Source of the DNA: CAYNST01 sp964399955
GTDB taxonomy: Bacteria; Pseudomonadota; Gammaproteobacteria; Pseudomonadales; Cellvibrionaceae
NCBI GenBank assembly: GCA_964399955.1
Contig: CAYNST010000077.1
Location: forward strand, 1 to 15,960
Direction of reading: 5' to 3'
DNA: 15,960 nt
The translations under genes and the position numbers were made by a program. How positions within the stretch are numbered: position 1 is the first letter of the stretch; each line of letters opens with the position of its first letter. Shown here piece after piece: positions 14,698-15,960 of this stretch. The notes beneath the pieces were generated by a model, which saw nothing but the letters and a program-made list of their open reading frames with translations, searched no databases and had not been told where the DNA came from.

Positions 14698-14723
14698 CGC
14701 CGGAGATAAACACTCGTCCGGCG
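14698..14723. promoter_or_regulatory. Inverted repeat upstream of exbD (candidate operator)
   Basis: CGCCGGA (14698-14704) and TCCGGCG (14717-14723) are exact complements with 12 bases between. The repeat covers the expected -35 zone of the TATAAT at 14680-14685 and lies between dinB and exbD. It may bind a regulator or form a hairpin at the end of the dinB transcript; there is no T-run after it on the minus strand. Confidence 0.4.
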
Positions 14724-14823
14724 AATACAACCAGATAAAGGATTCGGCGATTATTCTACCGGAAATTTATGTATTTGGCGCTTTTTTGCTGTGCAGGCTC
14801 TGGTGCAATACGATAACCGCCCC

Positions 14824-15894
14824 TCAAAACAAACTCAACTGCTGCATAAGCGAGCCGCTGCCGCCTGTGGTAGGACTCAACCGCATGCCCAAGCCAACCA
14901 GCCTCACAGGGCGCTGCACACGCGTCCAGGCCGCATGCAGCAGCCGACAGTAGCCGTCGGTGCCAGGGCGCGCCAGTGAGCGCGGCAGCGCCGTCTCCAT
15001 GGTGGTCTGCTGGAAATCGTCAAACTTCAGTTTCACAAAAAAGTTATTCGGCCGGTAGTCAGGCAATAGAGGCGTGAAGCGCTTGTCCAGCGATTGCAAA
15101 AGCTCAGGCACCACGGCGCTCAATTGGTTCAGCGCCAGATCGCGGTCGAAGGTCCGCTCTACACTGACGGATTTGCGGGTGTGATCAACCTGTACCGGCC
15201 GCTCATCTTTGCCCCAGGCCCGCTCGTACAGTGACGGCCCCGCGCTGCCGAAGTTCAACCGCATGTTCTCCAGGCCAAATTCACGAATGTCTCTGCAGCA
15301 GTACAGCCCAAAGCGCTGCATTTTCTGCGCAGTAACCGGCCCCACACCGGGCAGTTTACCCACGCCAAGTTCTGCCGTGAAGGCTTCTACCGCAGCAGGA
15401 GGAACCGCAAAGAACCCGGCGGGCTTGCGCCAGTCGCTGGCCACTTTTGCCAGAAATTTCACCGGCGCCACCCCTGCCGACACGGTCAGCCCCAGCTCTT
15501 TGGCGATCTTGTGCTGGATGGCTTGCGCAATCCAGGTGGCGCTACCTTTGAAAGCCTCGCAATGACTGACGTCGAGGTAGGCTTCATCCAGGGAAACCGG
15601 TTCGCAGACCTCGGCATACTCCGCAAATATCTGCCGCATTGCACGTGAAGCATCTTTATAGCGCGCCATATTCGGCGGCAGTATCAGCAAGTCCGGGCAC
15701 AGTCGCAGGGCGTGAGCGGAGGGCATGGCGGAACGCACACCCGCGCGCCGGGCCTCGTACGAGCAGGTGGCAATTACCCCCCGGCGCTCCGGATCTCCAC
15801 CCACGGCAATTGCCCGCCCCCGAAGACGCGGGTTATCCCGCACCTCGACGGCGGCAAAAAAACAGTCTGCATCAATGTGTAGGATCTTACGCAT
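14824..15894 (-). CDS. dinB: DNA polymerase IV (DinB), Y-family translesion polymerase
   Basis: Error-prone polymerase that bypasses damaged bases. The 356 residues (E. coli has 351) show MRKILHIDADCFFAAVE with metal-binding Asp8 and the steric gate Phe13, SLDEAYLDV with catalytic Asp103/Glu104, the helix-hairpin-helix region KLPGVGPVTAQKMQRFGL, the little-finger segment RKSVSVERTF, and a C-terminal QLSLF clamp-binding motif as the last residues. I start at ATG 15894, which aligns exactly with E. coli DinB. The frame continues to a GTG at 15906, but that codon lies in the LexA box. SOS control is likely from this operator. It is followed on the same strand by exbD after about 200 bases with its own -10, so it is probably a separate unit. 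Confidence 0.97.
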   Translation of the reverse strand: MRKILHIDADCFFAAVEVRDNPRLRGRAIAVGGDPERRGVIATCSYEARRAGVRSAMPSAHALRLCPDLLILPPNMARYKDASRAMRQIFAEYAEVCEPVSLDEAYLDVSHCEAFKGSATWIAQAIQHKIAKELGLTVSAGVAPVKFLAKVASDWRKPAGFFAVPPAAVEAFTAELGVGKLPGVGPVTAQKMQRFGLYCCRDIREFGLENMRLNFGSAGPSLYERAWGKDERPVQVDHTRKSVSVERTFDRDLALNQLSAVVPELLQSLDKRFTPLLPDYRPNNFFVKLKFDDFQQTTMETALPRSLARPGTDGYCRLLHAAWTRVQRPVRLVGLGMRLSPTTGGSGSLMQQLSLF

Positions 15895-15905
15895 GCGGCC
15901 GCCCA

Positions 15906-15921
15906 CTGGTTATACACACAG
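15906..15921 (-). promoter_or_regulatory. LexA (SOS) operator of dinB
   Basis: On the minus strand CTGTGTGTATAACCAG has the CTG-N10-CAG form of the gammaproteobacterial LexA box, with an AT-rich alternating core and flanks TG...TG. It ends 11 bases before the dinB ATG. It contains TATAAC, a possible -10, so bound LexA would block RNA polymerase. Confidence 0.85.
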
Positions 15922-15960
15922 CAGGCAGCAGTCTAGCATATTGCCGCGGACAGCCTAGGG

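Noticed and set aside
1..15960. CRISPR arrays, insertion sequences, tRNA or rRNA genes
   Set aside because: No regularly spaced repeats, transposase-like protein, terminal inverted repeats with target duplication, or tRNA/rRNA signature sequence was found by eye.

Overview
This window looks like a chromosomal stretch of a gammaproteobacterium. I infer a marine Pseudomonadales/Cellvibrionales-type organism from the FabB, SSB, UvrA, DinB, YajR-like and FimV sequences and from the ssb / MFS transporter / uvrA neighbourhood, which also occurs in Pseudomonas. The DNA is moderately GC-rich. I see no insertion sequence, phage gene, CRISPR array, tRNA or rRNA. Start codons are unusual: by my reading about two thirds of the complete genes begin with GTG or TTG.

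Layout. Bases 1-528 are the 3' end of fabB (fatty-acid elongation). It meets, tail to tail, a leftward block running yajR-like MFS exporter -> ssb -> degenerate RmlD-like Rossmann protein (3495 down to 525). The two facing stop codons share a single CTAG. To the right, divergent from the MFS gene, lies a CsgD/VpsT-type LuxR regulator (3800-4498), then uvrA (4686-7550). uvrA converges on a leftward fimV-like polar hub gene (9720-7597) over a strong stem-loop. A 545-base gene-free stretch (9721-10265) follows, holding an unexplained set of crossing inverted repeats. Then come a small SMI1/KNR4 (SUKH) gene, a two-gene envelope module (TraF_2-type outer-membrane protein plus Ca-loop lipoprotein) ending at a clear intrinsic terminator, and a leftward solitary exbD. 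Last is a leftward dinB (DNA polymerase IV) with a well-formed LexA operator.

How the genes relate. Three proteins belong to DNA maintenance and repair (SSB, UvrA, DinB), but only dinB shows a recognisable SOS box. Several others are envelope or surface proteins (MFS exporter, FimV, the TraF-like/lipoprotein pair, ExbD). The LuxR protein keeps Trp and Arg where VpsT has its cyclic-di-GMP-binding W[FLM][TS]R motif, so it may tie this region to surface or biofilm behaviour. That is an inference.

Best candidates for something undescribed: (1) the crossing-helix element at 9804-9871 in the possible fimV leader; (2) the CsgD/VpsT-like regulator with its WVPR motif; (3) the RmlD-fold protein that has lost its catalytic and cofactor motifs; (4) the TraF-like/lipoprotein pair.
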